DNA of 41,586 nucleotides from Turicibacter sp. (GTDB lineage Bacteria > Bacillota > Clostridia > Lachnospirales > WQUN01), in the NCBI GenBank assembly GCA_009778175.1, contig WRKH01000319.1, positions 1-41,586 of the forward strand. The letters run 5' to 3'. Positions 16,715 to 28,703 of the stretch are shown here, one piece after another. Position 1 is the first letter of the stretch, and every line of letters starts with the position of its first letter. Made by a program: the position numbers and the translations under genes. Below the pieces are notes generated by a model. The model worked only from the letters and a program-made list of their open reading frames with translations. It was not told the origin of the DNA and did no database searches.

Positions 16715-16949
16715 TTTTATCATTCCTCCCTGTATAAAATCCTTTGCCCATTCCTGGTGTTCCTAGACAAACACCGTTTTTTCTTGCTATTTCTTGCGTT
16801 ACAAGAGTTTCTTGCTCCCATTGACTAAGAAGATTTGTAGTTTTAGATATATCGTTGAGCAAATTGGGTTTAACCATTTCCGAAAGCCTTGGACGTACCC
16901 TAACACTACTCGCCAACAAATGAGAATAATCATTTTTGTTATCCATCAA
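16710..16949 (-). CDS. small protein (79 aa) with 'LGTPGMGKGF' motif
   Basis: GGAGGTG SD; overlaps the sortase stop codon. Confidence 0.5.
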   Translation of the reverse strand: MMDNKNDYSHLLASSVRVRPRLSEMVKPNLLNDISKTTNLLSQWEQETLVTQEIARKNGVCLGTPGMGKGFYTGRNDKK

Positions 16950-17584
16950 TACACCTCCACAGCCACAACAACCCGCCGCTGATTGCGAACATATTCAAGG
17001 CAAGTTACAAGCGTTAGCCTATTGTCGCCAAAATCCATGAGCGGAGAAAAATCCGTCTCTTCGATGAAAATCTCATGCGAAACGGCGTAAGTGCGGGAAT
17101 TTCCGCCTAATTCAAGTGTTATAATGTCCCCGATATTCAAATTTCTCACAAACCCAAAATACCCCGCTGAACCTCTATTATGCCCCGCAAGAACCGTGTT
17201 TCCGAAATTGAATCCCGAAAACCCAAAACGCCCTGCTCCTTTATCCATGTTGGCAAGATTTTCGCCCTCGAAAATTCGGACTGTTACACCCATGCGTTCA
17301 ACTTTTAGAGTGCCGATTCTCGTGCCTGTGGCTATGCCGTAGTTATTGGAAATGTCGGCTGTACCGCTTGTGTTTGCGGTAGTTGTGGGGGTTAGAGTCG
17401 TACCGTCTGCTAGGTGGATTGGGGCGGATTGTACCATTACGGGTTGTTCGATGTGAATCGCCTGTGCTGTGGGGCTTGCACCGAAAGCGTGAGGCGGTGC
17501 GGCTAATGTTGGCAATATCCACGTTGGCGAGAATATTGTCAATAGTGCGAAAAACGCAATTACTGATTTCTTGAAAGTTTTCAT
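16946..17584 (-). CDS. sortase (class D-like)
   Basis: 'LAGHNRGSAGYFG', 'RLTLVTCLEYVRNQRRVVVAVEVY' give catalytic His, Cys and Arg; signal peptide. Confidence 0.85.
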   Translation of the reverse strand: MKTFKKSVIAFFALLTIFSPTWILPTLAAPPHAFGASPTAQAIHIEQPVMVQSAPIHLADGTTLTPTTTANTSGTADISNNYGIATGTRIGTLKVERMGVTVRIFEGENLANMDKGAGRFGFSGFNFGNTVLAGHNRGSAGYFGFVRNLNIGDIITLELGGNSRTYAVSHEIFIEETDFSPLMDFGDNRLTLVTCLEYVRNQRRVVVAVEVY

Positions 17585-17587
17585 AGT

Positions 17588-18010
17588 TTATACCCTTTCT
17601 ATGGCATTAGAGCCGTGAAATATATTTTTATCGGCAAATTCAGGCGGATTGCCCTCAATCAAAAACGCTTGATATTCGGCGTTTGTGGTGTTAAATGCGA
17701 AAGTCGGCGTGGGCATTTTGTATTGCGGTTCAAAGACCCATTGCGGAATCGTGAGATTGTAGTCGTTGGCTAATTTATGGGCAATTGCCGCTAAAATGCA
17801 CAGATTTTCCTTGTTTGCGTCATCGAAAACAGGCGGAAACGCAATCATGTGCTGCTTTCTCTCGCTCCGCTTAAATTCATCTAAAAACGCACAAAGTGCA
17901 AATGTGAAATCTTCGTGCATGATGACGTTGGTCAATGTCAGATTTATTTCCTCTTCTCTTGACTTTTTCATGCGTTTTATGAATTGCCCATTATTATTAA
18001 GCATATTCAC
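17588..18010 (-). CDS. partner protein downstream of DUF6036-like nucleotidyltransferase
   Basis: 140-aa ORF 'CILAAIAHKLANDYNLTIPQWVFEPQY...NIFHGSNAIERV'. Confidence 0.6.
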   Translation of the reverse strand: MNMLNNNGQFIKRMKKSREEEINLTLTNVIMHEDFTFALCAFLDEFKRSERKQHMIAFPPVFDDANKENLCILAAIAHKLANDYNLTIPQWVFEPQYKMPTPTFAFNTTNAEYQAFLIEGNPPEFADKNIFHGSNAIERV

Positions 18011-18015
18011 CTCGC

Positions 18016-18774
18016 TTATCTATCGTGTCCATTGCGTTTCTTAGACTTTGATTGAGGAGCAGATTTCTTGCCCTTTAAGCTATCCAAAACATTGTCAATG
18101 TTATCGTTGTTTAGCGTTTTCGGATAATTTTCATCAAATTTCAACAACATTTCTTTGGACTCCAACTCGATTTTTTGAATTTCTCTATAAAAAATATCGT
18201 AATCTGCACTACTAAACAAGGCATCTAAAAATTCCTTTGAAGTTTTGGGAATGGTAACATTCTCGCCGTACAACTCAATCAATGCAGAATGTATCATTTT
18301 GCGAGAAATTGGTTTGCCAAGCCGCTTGTGTTCGGCTAAAACACCTGCAACATCAGACAAATCATATTTATATCGTCTGCCGCTTTTTAATTTCATGGCT
18401 ATGAGATACTCCGCTGGCACAACACGCACATCAAGCACGTTCGCAAAAGTGCGATAATGCCGAGAAACAGCAGCCAATTTATCAGAATAAGAAACGGTAT
18501 TCTTAAAATCGGAATTAAGCCAATTTGACGGCAAATCATGCAAATCAGACACATGGCTAACAGCGTCTTTCATCGCCGAACTAGCCCTTACAATAGCGTC
18601 AATATCGTGTGTTGCATTTCTGAATCCGTACTGGGCTATAATTGCCGCTCCGCCAATTAGGACAATCTCGGCGGGCATTTTGCCGCTTAATTTGCGGTAT
18701 ATTTTGCCCAAATCTTTAAGGTAATCGTCAAAATTTTCTTTTGTTATAAGTTTAGCAGACATCTCGCACCTCAC
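18016..18774 (-). CDS. DUF6036-like nucleotidyltransferase (AbiEii-type fold), C-terminus KSKKRNGHDR
   Basis: 'EIVLIGGAAIIAQYGFRNATHDIDAIVRAS'. Confidence 0.75.
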   Translation of the reverse strand: MRCEMSAKLITKENFDDYLKDLGKIYRKLSGKMPAEIVLIGGAAIIAQYGFRNATHDIDAIVRASSAMKDAVSHVSDLHDLPSNWLNSDFKNTVSYSDKLAAVSRHYRTFANVLDVRVVPAEYLIAMKLKSGRRYKYDLSDVAGVLAEHKRLGKPISRKMIHSALIELYGENVTIPKTSKEFLDALFSSADYDIFYREIQKIELESKEMLLKFDENYPKTLNNDNIDNVLDSLKGKKSAPQSKSKKRNGHDR

Positions 18775-19174
18775 ATTCTACAATATTAAACCGCAAAAAT
18801 TCGGGAATTGCCTTGCTTACGCTCTCTTTTTTTGGCTCGTCAGTCCCAAAAGCGATACATTCAGTAATTACGCCAATAGGATAGATTGGTTGTTGGAATT
18901 TTGCGGTTCGCAAGCTGTCAAAATTAGTGCATATCGGAATATCGTTCACACGACTCAAATAATCAAGCATTCCGAGAAGATACAACGATTCTGCATACCA
19001 TTTCGCTTGCCACAATCTGATTATTTCGTTGGATTGCAAAATGAGCAACATAAAATCTATATCGCCAATTTCTTTCAAAAAATGGCATATGTTGCCCTTG
19101 TAAACCTCAAATTCTAGGCGATTTGGGGTTTCTATATCTGCAAATTTATGCAATATCCTCTTGTTTTTATTCAT
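18752..19174 (-). CDS. unknown protein, possible cognate partner
   Basis: 140-aa ORF overlapping the start of the DUF6036-like gene. Confidence 0.55.
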   Translation of the reverse strand: MNKNKRILHKFADIETPNRLEFEVYKGNICHFLKEIGDIDFMLLILQSNEIIRLWQAKWYAESLYLLGMLDYLSRVNDIPICTNFDSLRTAKFQQPIYPIGVITECIAFGTDEPKKESVSKAIPEFLRFNIVECEVRDVC

Positions 19175-19185
19175 ATGAGTAACTC

Positions 19186-20109
19186 CTACCTATCGTGATT
19201 ATTGCGTTTCTTTGGCTTTGTCTTTGTAGCAACCCGCACATTTTCCTTGCTCAACTTCTTAAAAGACGGCAACAAAATTTGCTCATACCGTAACGAAATA
19301 GCCGACTTCAAGTATTCCTTGCGAACGTCCGACAGCGTGGGCGTTTCGTCAATAATATTGCTAATTTTGCCCAAATCAATCTTCGGCACGGTGCGTTTTA
19401 TAGAGTTTTGCAAAGGTATCGGCGGATTTTTGAAAATCTCGTGGTAAAGCATACGTTTTCCGTTCAGAGAATAGCACGAAGCGTGGTTATATTCTTCGCT
19501 TTTAAGTGCCGAAGGATTTTCGAGCAATTCCGCCATTTTATCGTCCGCAAGCAATGCCGATAAAGATGAGCCACAATCATAAATCGGAGCAAAACGCAAC
19601 TCGCCTTTTATCTCCAAAAATCCCCAATTATCCAAATGCCTGTCCTTGTTGCCAATCAAGGCATCAATCACGAACATATCCCAAAATTTCTCCCATGATT
19701 CCTGCCTATTCGCTATCAATTTGTGGGTTTTTATCACGTCTTGGACGCTTTCGATAGTCGTGCCTTTTTTACCGTCAACCTGCGTTTGATTCACCAAACG
19801 TGAAACCTCATGCAATCTGCCCACGCCCTCGGTAAAATCTTTGCAAGCCACAACAATTTTCCGTTGCCCTTTAACGTCCGTAAAATAGCCTAAGTGCGTT
19901 TCCTGTGCGACAATTCCGCAAGCGTTGAAAATCTGCGAGCCGATATGCTCAGAATACTGATTATTCATGTAACTCAGCACGTTTCGCTTGCTACGTATGG
20001 GATCGGGATATTTTATCATGTACACGGCGTTTTCGTATAAAATCGTGGTTTTTACCTCTGAACCACCGTATCTGTTGGCTAATTCCGTACCTTTATCGAA
20101 ATCAATCAT
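19186..20109 (-). CDS. HipA-like kinase-fold toxin (CtkA/HipA C-terminal type), C-terminus KPKKRNNHDR
   Basis: 'DMFVIDALIGNKDRHLDNWGFLEIKGELRFAPIYDCGSSL'. Confidence 0.8.
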   Translation of the reverse strand: MIDFDKGTELANRYGGSEVKTTILYENAVYMIKYPDPIRSKRNVLSYMNNQYSEHIGSQIFNACGIVAQETHLGYFTDVKGQRKIVVACKDFTEGVGRLHEVSRLVNQTQVDGKKGTTIESVQDVIKTHKLIANRQESWEKFWDMFVIDALIGNKDRHLDNWGFLEIKGELRFAPIYDCGSSLSALLADDKMAELLENPSALKSEEYNHASCYSLNGKRMLYHEIFKNPPIPLQNSIKRTVPKIDLGKISNIIDETPTLSDVRKEYLKSAISLRYEQILLPSFKKLSKENVRVATKTKPKKRNNHDR

Positions 20110-20359
20110 CCATCAATTCCTCCAAATAATCGTAAATTTCCTCCGCCTGCATGGGAGTCAAACGCCCCTCGACAACCCTATGTTTAACGGTAAAAAATAA
20201 ATTTCTGCCTAACCGCTCCAACTCAAATCTAGTGTTTTTTGTCTTAGTCAACCTGTGTTGCTCGTGGGCATGATAAAATTCCGTCAAATCCTCGCAGATA
20301 AACGGCATACTGGCAAAATCGGTGGGATTATATTTATATTTTGAAACCATAGTTGCCAC
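20102..20359 (-). CDS. small partner (putative antitoxin) of the HipA-like protein, probable GTG start
   Basis: GAGGTG-TTTTGC-GTG; stop overlaps the start of the HipA-like gene. Confidence 0.6.
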   Translation of the reverse strand: MATMVSKYKYNPTDFASMPFICEDLTEFYHAHEQHRLTKTKNTRFELERLGRNLFFTVKHRVVEGRLTPMQAEEIYDYLEELMDD

Positions 20360-20390
20360 GCAAAACACCTCTCTCGTTTATTATGTTCTG

Positions 20391-20419
20391 ATAATACCAC
20401 ACCCCCCCAAAAAAGTCAA
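20391..20419 (-). promoter_or_regulatory. promoter of the HipA-like operon
   Basis: TTGACT-17 nt-TATTAT on the minus strand. Confidence 0.75.
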
Positions 20420-20465
20420 GCGAGGGCAGAAAAAAATTTTCCCACCCTCACAAAACCTCTAAAAT

Positions 20466-23400
20466 CTACCAGCCAGTCTGTGGCAGTCGATTATTCCCAC
20501 CAAAAATAGTAGTCCCAGCAGTAGAATTACCAATAACCCATTCAATACCATGCATCCCGCCAACATCAACCCTATTAGCAAACACCATTCCGTTAGGCAA
20601 CACCGTATGCGACCGTGGCAAAACATTCACAATAACTCGAGCATGGTCAACCATAGTAAACCTCGCTGGCACCTGCCCAAAATGTACGCTAAACTCCGCC
20701 AAAACTCGCCCTGTGCAAATCCCAAATGTGCCGCTCCAAGCTCAATAACATTGTTCCTAGCACTCGACAGATTATCCGCAATAATAAACTCATTTCCGAG
20801 ATTCGTAACACCTCGAACATTATAACGAATATCAGCATTAAACGTACCTGTAACCAACTGATGAGCACGTACAGCTTGCGTTGGCAAAATATCTCGCCAA
20901 AAGAAATCCGTCAAAGATACGCTGCTTTCGTTGCGAATATTGCGAACCTCGTAAGTCATCTGATTGCCCTGCATAATTTCACGAGGTGCGGTTTTGTCGA
21001 TATTTACGCCAATATTTGCCGAATAGTTGACGAAAGTCGCCCTAATTATTTGCGTGGCAAATTCTATATCAAAATGCAATTCTTCCCGATTTATCATGTA
21101 AAATTGCGGTGTTGCAACCTCTATTGCAAAATAACGCCCCAACGGCAACGGACGTGATACAGCGATTCCTCGATTGTTGGACTCTATGCGGTCAACCAAA
21201 TTCCCAGTCCGATATTCAAAAATCTCAAAAACAGCCCCTTGCAAAGGCGTTCCTGCGGGCAATCCGTTAAGTTGGTTATCGTCAGCAGAAACCTTCGTTA
21301 TCTGCAACTGCCCCGCCATCGGCACATTTTCCCAACGGATTTCTGTGATTTGACCAGCGGTAAATTCTATCGTCCGAGGAATGTCATCCGAAAAATATCC
21401 TGGTGCAGGGCGAGTTTCTCGGATCGTATACCGCCCTGGCTGCAAAATTCCGCTCAAATCTATCAAGCCGTTGTTATCCGTGTAAAAAACACCGACAACA
21501 TTGTTGTTTTGGTCAAAAATCATAAATTCCACGTTATAAATCGGCGCACCCGTAACGGCATCTACTTTCAATATCCGAAGACCCGCCAATCTATGGTTGA
21601 CAACCTCCAAAACCGCTTGATGTCCTGCCGTAACTGTAACTGTGTGTACGGTTTGATCAAGCTGGTAGCCTGGTAAAGCCCGCACCTCAGTAACACGATA
21701 AACCCCAGGAGTGAGGTGGTTGAGCAAAATGCGGCCGTGTGCGTCCGTTACGAAACCGCCTGTAGCCGTCATTTGTGGGCTGTTTGCAGCTGTGCTTGGC
21801 TGATTTTGGTCGATTATGCTGCCTTGCACAAGCCGTCCATCTGCGTGGCGAATCTCAAATTCCACACCTGCGAGCGGCTCGCCTGTCGCTCCGTCCGTTT
21901 TCACGATTAACAAGCCGCTTGCAGGGGTATTTTCAACCACTAAAACGTACTCTTGCTGGCGTGTTTGCGGCGTTATGTGGAACATTATCGGCTCGGATAA
22001 TCCGATAAAACCTGTGGCTGGCATGGTTTCCGTCAAGAGATACGAACCGTAAGAGAGGGCGGGCAGGTAAATAAGGCCGTTACGGTCAGTTACGAAATCA
22101 AAGAAGCCCGTTTGTGGGTTGCGGACTCGAGTTGACTCGATAAAATCGCCGCCGAGTCTTGTGATTTCAAAGACTACGCCCTCAATCGGCTCACGTGTAA
22201 CCGAGTTGATTTTTCGGATTATAAGGTCGGCATGGCGGAAATTTTCTATTGTGATTACCCGATTTACGCCCGTTTCAACCGTGAACAAAGTCGGCTTGGC
22301 GAGCTGATAACCGTCAAGCGGTCGGGTTTCTATGGCTATGTAACGCCCTGCGGGTAAGCTGTTGAGGTTAATCCGCCCTGCGTTGTCGGTTGTCCATGTT
22401 GTGGTTAGGTCGTTGGGGTTTATAAGGCGTTCGCCTGCTGTACCATTGCCTAAATCTCGGGCTATTTCAAACTGCACTCCTGCTAAAGGCTGTTGCGTGT
22501 CGCCATCGATTTTTAGGATTGCGATGTCCGTTTCTCGGAAATTTTCTATCGTGATAACACGAGAATTGCCCGTTTCCACCGTGAAAAGTGTCGGCTCGGC
22601 AAGCTGATAACCGTCAAGAGTTCTTGTTTCGATTGCGATAAAACGCCCATTTGGTAAGGCGTTTAGAGCGATTCGTCCCGCATTGTCGGTTGTCCAAGTG
22701 GTGGTTAGCGTGGCGAGATTTATCAGGCGTTCGCCCGCCGTGCCGTTTCCGAGGTCGTGGGCTATTTCAAACTGAACACCCGCCATTGGCTGTTGCGTGT
22801 CGCCGTCTATTTTCAAAATCGCCATGTCTGTAAATCGGAAATTGCGGATTGTTATGATGTAGTCCATATTGTAGCCGACTTGGAAAATATGTGGCTCAAT
22901 CGGTGCAAAGCCTGGAAGCGGACGAGTTTCCGTGGCTACATACGTACCCGAGAGAAGTTCTGGCAAACGTATCAATCCTGCACTGTCGGTTAAAAATTCA
23001 AAGCCGCCCGTAAAGGAATTTTGTATACGAGCACCGTCAAATGCACTAATTTCAAAAGCTACGCCCTCGAGCGGTAGATTGGTTTCGCCGTCCACTTTTT
23101 GGATAACAACGGTGGATAGTCGATAGTTGACAAAACGCTCCGTTCGAGATTGCCCTGCCGCAAATTCAATCGTTCGAGCAGGTTCAGTGATGGCAAAGCC
23201 AGGTGGTGGGCGAGTTTCGATGATTTGGTACGCTCCTGGGGAAATATTGGGAACGGTCGCTATTCCACCCATGTTTGTAGTAACCCGTGCGACCAATTCC
23301 CCGCCAAGCGTACGCACCTCAAACTCCGCATTAGCAAGTGGATTCCCATCCCCGTCAACCTTTTCAATAATGAGACTAGGTGCGGGAAAATTCACAAACC

Positions 23401-26400
23401 TAAGCGTTTGACTTTGCCCTGCCGCCATTACCACGGTTTGACTTGGCTCGGTAATAACAAAACCTGGTGGTGCTCGAGTTTCGGTAACTACGTATGTGCC
23501 TGGCTCAAGGTTTGGTAATGTTGCCATTCCACCTTGTGAAGTAACAACCCTCTCCACCAATTCCCCGTCAAGCGTACGCACCTCAAATTCCGCATTAGCA
23601 AGTGGATTCCCATCCCCGTCAACCTTTTCGATAATGAGACTAGGTGCGGGAAAATTCACAAACCGCACCGTTGCCGTCTGCCCCGCCTGTAACTGCACCA
23701 TCTGCGAAACCGAATCCAAAACAAAGCCAGCAGGTGCTCGAGTTTCTATGACCTCATAAGCCCCTGGCTGCAAACCCGTAACAGTCGCTATACCACCTTG
23801 ATTCGTAATAACTTCAGCAACTCTCGTCCCCGCAATGGTACGCACCTCAAAAACCGCCCCCGCAAGAGGATTGCCGTTTTCATCCGTCTTCTCTATGACG
23901 ATTGTCGGCATTAACTCATTGACAAAACGGAGAGTCGCCGTCTGCCCTGCCTGTAAATCCACCGTTTGAGTGCCGTCCATAAGGACAAACCCAGCGGGTG
24001 CACGGCTTTCCGAAATTTGATAAACCCCTGGGTAAAGGTTAAAAATACTCGCTGTGCCGCCGATATTGGTCGTAACACGCTGAATTAACGTCCCCTGAAC
24101 GGTGCGTATTTCAAACTCCGCTCCTGCTAACGGATTGCCCTGCCCGCCAACTTTTTCTATAACGATGCCAGGATTGCGGATATTCACAAATCTCGCCCTC
24201 GCCACGGTTTCGGGCAAAACTCGGACACTTAGCCCTGGGGTCATCATCGTGTAGCCTAGAGGGGCTTGCAGCTGCTCCACATAGTACCAGCCCGATTGCA
24301 GATTCGGGACAGCGACAACGCCGCTTGCACCCGTGATAAATGTACCCACATACGTGCCGCTCTGGTTGCGGACTTCCACAGTTGCCCCCGCAAGTGGAAC
24401 GCCGAACTCGTCAATAACTTCGATAATTAAACTGCCCAATCTCGCCGAAACAAAGGTTTCAATCGACCGAGCCTGTGGGCGGATTTCCACGTTTCGGACG
24501 GTTTGCGGGTCAAATTCAAAGCCGTGAGGCACTTCAATTTCCCGAACAACAAACCAGCCTAGCAAGCCGTCAATCTCAATCAAGCCGTTGTGGTCAGTGA
24601 TAAATTCGCCGATAAGTTCGCCATTTATGCGGGTTACATTAAAACGAACACCCGAAATCGGCGTATTGTCAAAAGCGTCGATTTTTCGGATAACCAGCCC
24701 CGAATATGGGCGGTTCGTAAAATCTAGGAAATATGTTTGCCCATCTGCAGGGATAAAAATCGTCTGCGGAACAGCTGCCGTGCCGAGTGTGTAGCCATTT
24801 GGTGCGACAATCTGCGTAACGACAAAACTCCCTGGCGGCAAATTCGGCACTAAAAATTCGCCCTGTGCGTTTGTGCGGAAAATACCGTTCCCTGTGCCAA
24901 CGACAGCACCGCTGGAATCCTGTACACGAAACTCGCCATTTGCCAAAGGCAGTCCTGTAACCTCATCTCGTAAGGTTACAAGTAGCGAGCCGTATGGGTG
25001 GTTGGAAAATTCCAGCTGCAAAATCGTGTGCCCGTCTGGCATGAGAAAACCGTGTTGCATATTGTTGAGGGAAAGCACATAATTGGGCGGTGCTTGGGTT
25101 TCTCGGACGGCGTAAGTACCTGGCACAAGCCCTGTAATCACGATAGTACCCGTGTGGTTTGTGGTGTACGTGCCAATGACCGTGCCGAGCGTACCGCTGA
25201 CCCCTGCCGAAATGTGGATAAGTTCAAAGGTCGCACCTGCCAAGAGCCTCCCTGTTGTGAGGTCGGTTTTTCGGATTATAATTGAGTTTAGCGGCCAGTT
25301 CCAGACCTCATCGCCCGTTTGAAATTGGCTGCCGTCTGAAATTGAAATTTGACCTGCCACCATTGCTCGAATTTCATCGTCCGTCATGTTTTGGGCTTGG
25401 TCAAAAGTCGGGGAAATGCCGCTTAATTCGGGCGGTGGGGTGGGTTCGTAGATTTCGGGCGGGAGGGGTTCGTTTTGTTCGGGGATTTGCGGTATTTCCA
25501 CCCTGTTATCTACTTCAATTCCAAAAATATGGGGAATCAAGCCGTCTTGGATTAGCTGATAGGTGTTCTGCCCAGGTGCTAGAAAAATTCGGTAGCTGTT
25601 GTTGACATTTAGCGACATTCCAGGGGCAGCACGGGTTTCCGTTACCCGATACCAGCCTGGTTGTACGAAAGGCAGGACGATTCTGCCATTTTGGTCAGTT
25701 AGGAAATGCCCTAGATTTATGACATTGCCAGTGTTTGGGATTTCAAATTCCACTCGGAATTGCGTGAGCGGCACGGGCTGGAAAGTTAGGGCGTTCATTT
25801 TTGTGATTATTAGGGACGGCAGTAGTGTGTTTTCAATGATTAGCGTGTAATCCTCATTTGCTCGGATTTCTATCGTCCATGAGCGGTTTTGTTCCATTGG
25901 GTCTAGCCAGTAATTGTTTGCCGCTCTTGTTTCTATGATTCGATAAATGCCTGGCGGGAGTTCGTGTAGGCGGATTCTGCCGTTTTCGTCTGTTCTGAAC
26001 GGGTTGCCTGTGAGTAATCCTGCTCCTGGTTGGCTGAGTTTTTCTATGGTAAATTCAGCGTTTGGAATGGCTGTGCCTGTGATAGCGTCTCGTTTTATGA
26101 TTTCTAGGTAGGGGCGGCGGTTGTAGAAAGTTACGGTGTTGTCCTCGCCAGCTCGTATGGTTACAGTCTGCCAGTTTGGGCTGGAAAGGCTGTAGCCTGG
26201 CGGCGGGATTATTTCTGTGATTATTAGGGTGCGTTCGCCTTGCCCTTCGAAAAGCATCCCTGGTATAAAAATCCGACCTTGTCCATCTGTCGTGAATGGC
26301 GAACCTGCGACTGTCTGACCGTTTTCATAGACTACTTCAAAGACCGCTCCTGGTAGTAATTCTTGAGTGTCTTGGTCTCGTTTTATGATGGTCAAGCCTG

Positions 26401-28669
26401 GATTTTCATAGTTTCTTAAAATTATCTGATTGTTGTCGCCTGGGCTTAGGATTATTTCCTGCGGCGTGGAGATTAAAACATAACCTGGAGGGGCTTGGAT
26501 TTCCGTTAAAATGTATGTCCTAAACGGGATTAATTCGTTGCCATGCGAACCTCTTCCGAAAATGAAAATGCCGTTTGTGTCGGTTGTGCCTAGCCAAGTT
26601 TCGCCTGTAACAGGGTCTCGAAGTTCAAAAATTGCCCCTGCTAGGGGCTCGCCTGTGTTGCCGTCTATTTTTTGGACTTCTAAGCTAGATTTTTGGATAT
26701 TGTAGAAATTGATGGTGTTTGTTTGACCCCAAGTTATCGAGATGGATTGTGTGGGATTGTCAGGGGGCATATAGCCTGGGGGTGGAATTATTTCAGTAAT
26801 GGTGTAATGTCCTGCTGGCAGATTGTCAAATAAAATTCGACCAGAGCCGTCTGTTATGCCTGTGCGTTCTATGGGCAATCCGCTCGCATTACCGTCCACC
26901 GAAAAGCCCTCAATGCGGAAATGTGCACCTGATAGGGGTTCGCCTGTTAATTCGTCAAATTTCAGGACTTCTACCGCTCCGTACGGGTAGTTTTCAAATG
27001 TGATTAAAATGGAGCTGGGTACGTATTCTTCCGAGATGCCGAAACCAAAAACCACCTCGAAATTTTCGCCCAAGGTTTCTAGCAAATTTACTACATCTTC
27101 GAGTGTGATTTCGTCTGGGAGTTCCCATTCGGCAACCTCTCGGAAAGACATGACTACGCCGTTCCACGTAACCAAAACGTCCCAATCATCGACGTTTATG
27201 GTTATGTTTGGCGGGTGTAGCCAGAAGCCGTATGCTGTGTGTTGGGGGAGTAGGGAGTAGCCATCTGGTGCACGTTCTTCCTCTACCATGTAGAAACCCC
27301 ATGGTAGTCCAGTAATCGTCCAAACACCGTCTGTTACGGTGCTGGTAACGCCCTCGCTGCTTGATGTTGTTGCTCCTGCGGTTAGGACTTGCGAGAGATT
27401 TATGCCTGTGTTATCGAAGCTCCACGTAACATCGCCTAGATGACCGCCATCTGTTGAGCCGAAATGGGCGGACATTCCACGCAGACGGACTAGTGCGCCT
27501 GGGATATTTTCTCGGGTTAGTGCATCGATTTTTTGGATTGTTACTTCGCTGTTGGGGAGGGGTGGTGGTGGGGCAGGGGCGGGGGTTGGAGCGGGGGTTG
27601 GAGATGGAGTTGGTGTAATGCCTGGAGTGGGCGTTGGGGAGGGTGGTTCGACAACAATAACTCTCAATGCTTGAAAATACTCCACTCTGCCGCCAGGATA
27701 ACTTCCGCCGACTGTCTCTGGGGTAAAAACAAAATGGTTTCCGTGTTTGGAAAGATTTATTGCATATCTAAGCATATCTCCGCCGCCAAGTTGAGAGTAT
27801 GGGGCGTAAACATGACCGTATCCACGGACTCGCCAATCTGCAGCTTGATAGAAAAAAGTGGTAGTTCCAACCATTTCCGAGGTAAGGAGCAAAGTTTCGT
27901 TTAGCCAGCCCGCAGCAAGTGAAGTTTGTGCATCGGTTGGAATCAAGGCGGGAAAATTACTTGTGTTTATTGGGCCTGAAGATTGAAAGTTGCGGTACCG
28001 TTCTAAATATGCTTGGATATTTGGAGGAGAGTTTGCGGTCATTCCGCTTGGGATTGAGTGGTCTTGAAACACGAGCGTATCTCCCACAAAAGCCGATAAT
28101 GTCGGCACATCAATGGTGTTTGGCGTATTGATGTCAAAATTTGTAAATGAGCCGTTAAATGGGTCAACTTGTGGATTTTGAAAGGTATCTATGCTCTCTA
28201 CCATGCCTATGATTTCGCCCGTAAAATCTTGATTTGTTATAGAAAAATGTGCCGTGGGGGTTCTGACAATGTTATTTTGCGAGATGAGCTGTCGAGCCGC
28301 CAGACGATTTGCTTCGCTCCCAAATCTGAGCCGTCCGTTCAAATCAGCTATAACAGGTAGGTTCAATGAGTTTACAAAATATTGTGCCCTATACATATTT
28401 GTGGGTCCGTTGAATTGTATCCGTGGAGTGGCTTCAAAGTTATCGACTATTTGCATGGTATAACTCATATCGCCGTATTGTATGCGGGCGGCGGGTGATT
28501 CAGTGGGTTGTGTTATTTGTGATGGTTGAGGTGTTTGGGGTGTTTGTGCCGCTTGTACGTTGTTTAGATAATGGGTTGACCATTCGGACGGTAGTAGCCC
28601 TCCTAAGATTATCGCAATCATTGAAAATGCGATTATTGTTCTGGTTTTCCTGCTTAGTTTTCTTTGCAT
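20466..28669 (-). CDS. giant secreted CnaB/SpaA-type repeat adhesin, C-terminus frameshifted near 20690-20705, ending in LPQTGW
   Basis: signal peptide; about 21 CnaB-like modules '(I)(I)(E)K(V)DGDGNPLAGAEFE(I)R...'; last segment continues in another frame (20466..20702) to RLPQTGW. Confidence 0.85.
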
Positions 28670-28703
28670 TGGTTTATTCCTTTCTGTAATAAAAAAAGCC
28701 CGA

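Noticed and set aside
20726-28689. Many plus-strand ORFs antisense to the giant adhesin
   Set aside because: Short, unrecognisable, and expected from codon composition of a long repetitive gene on the other strand
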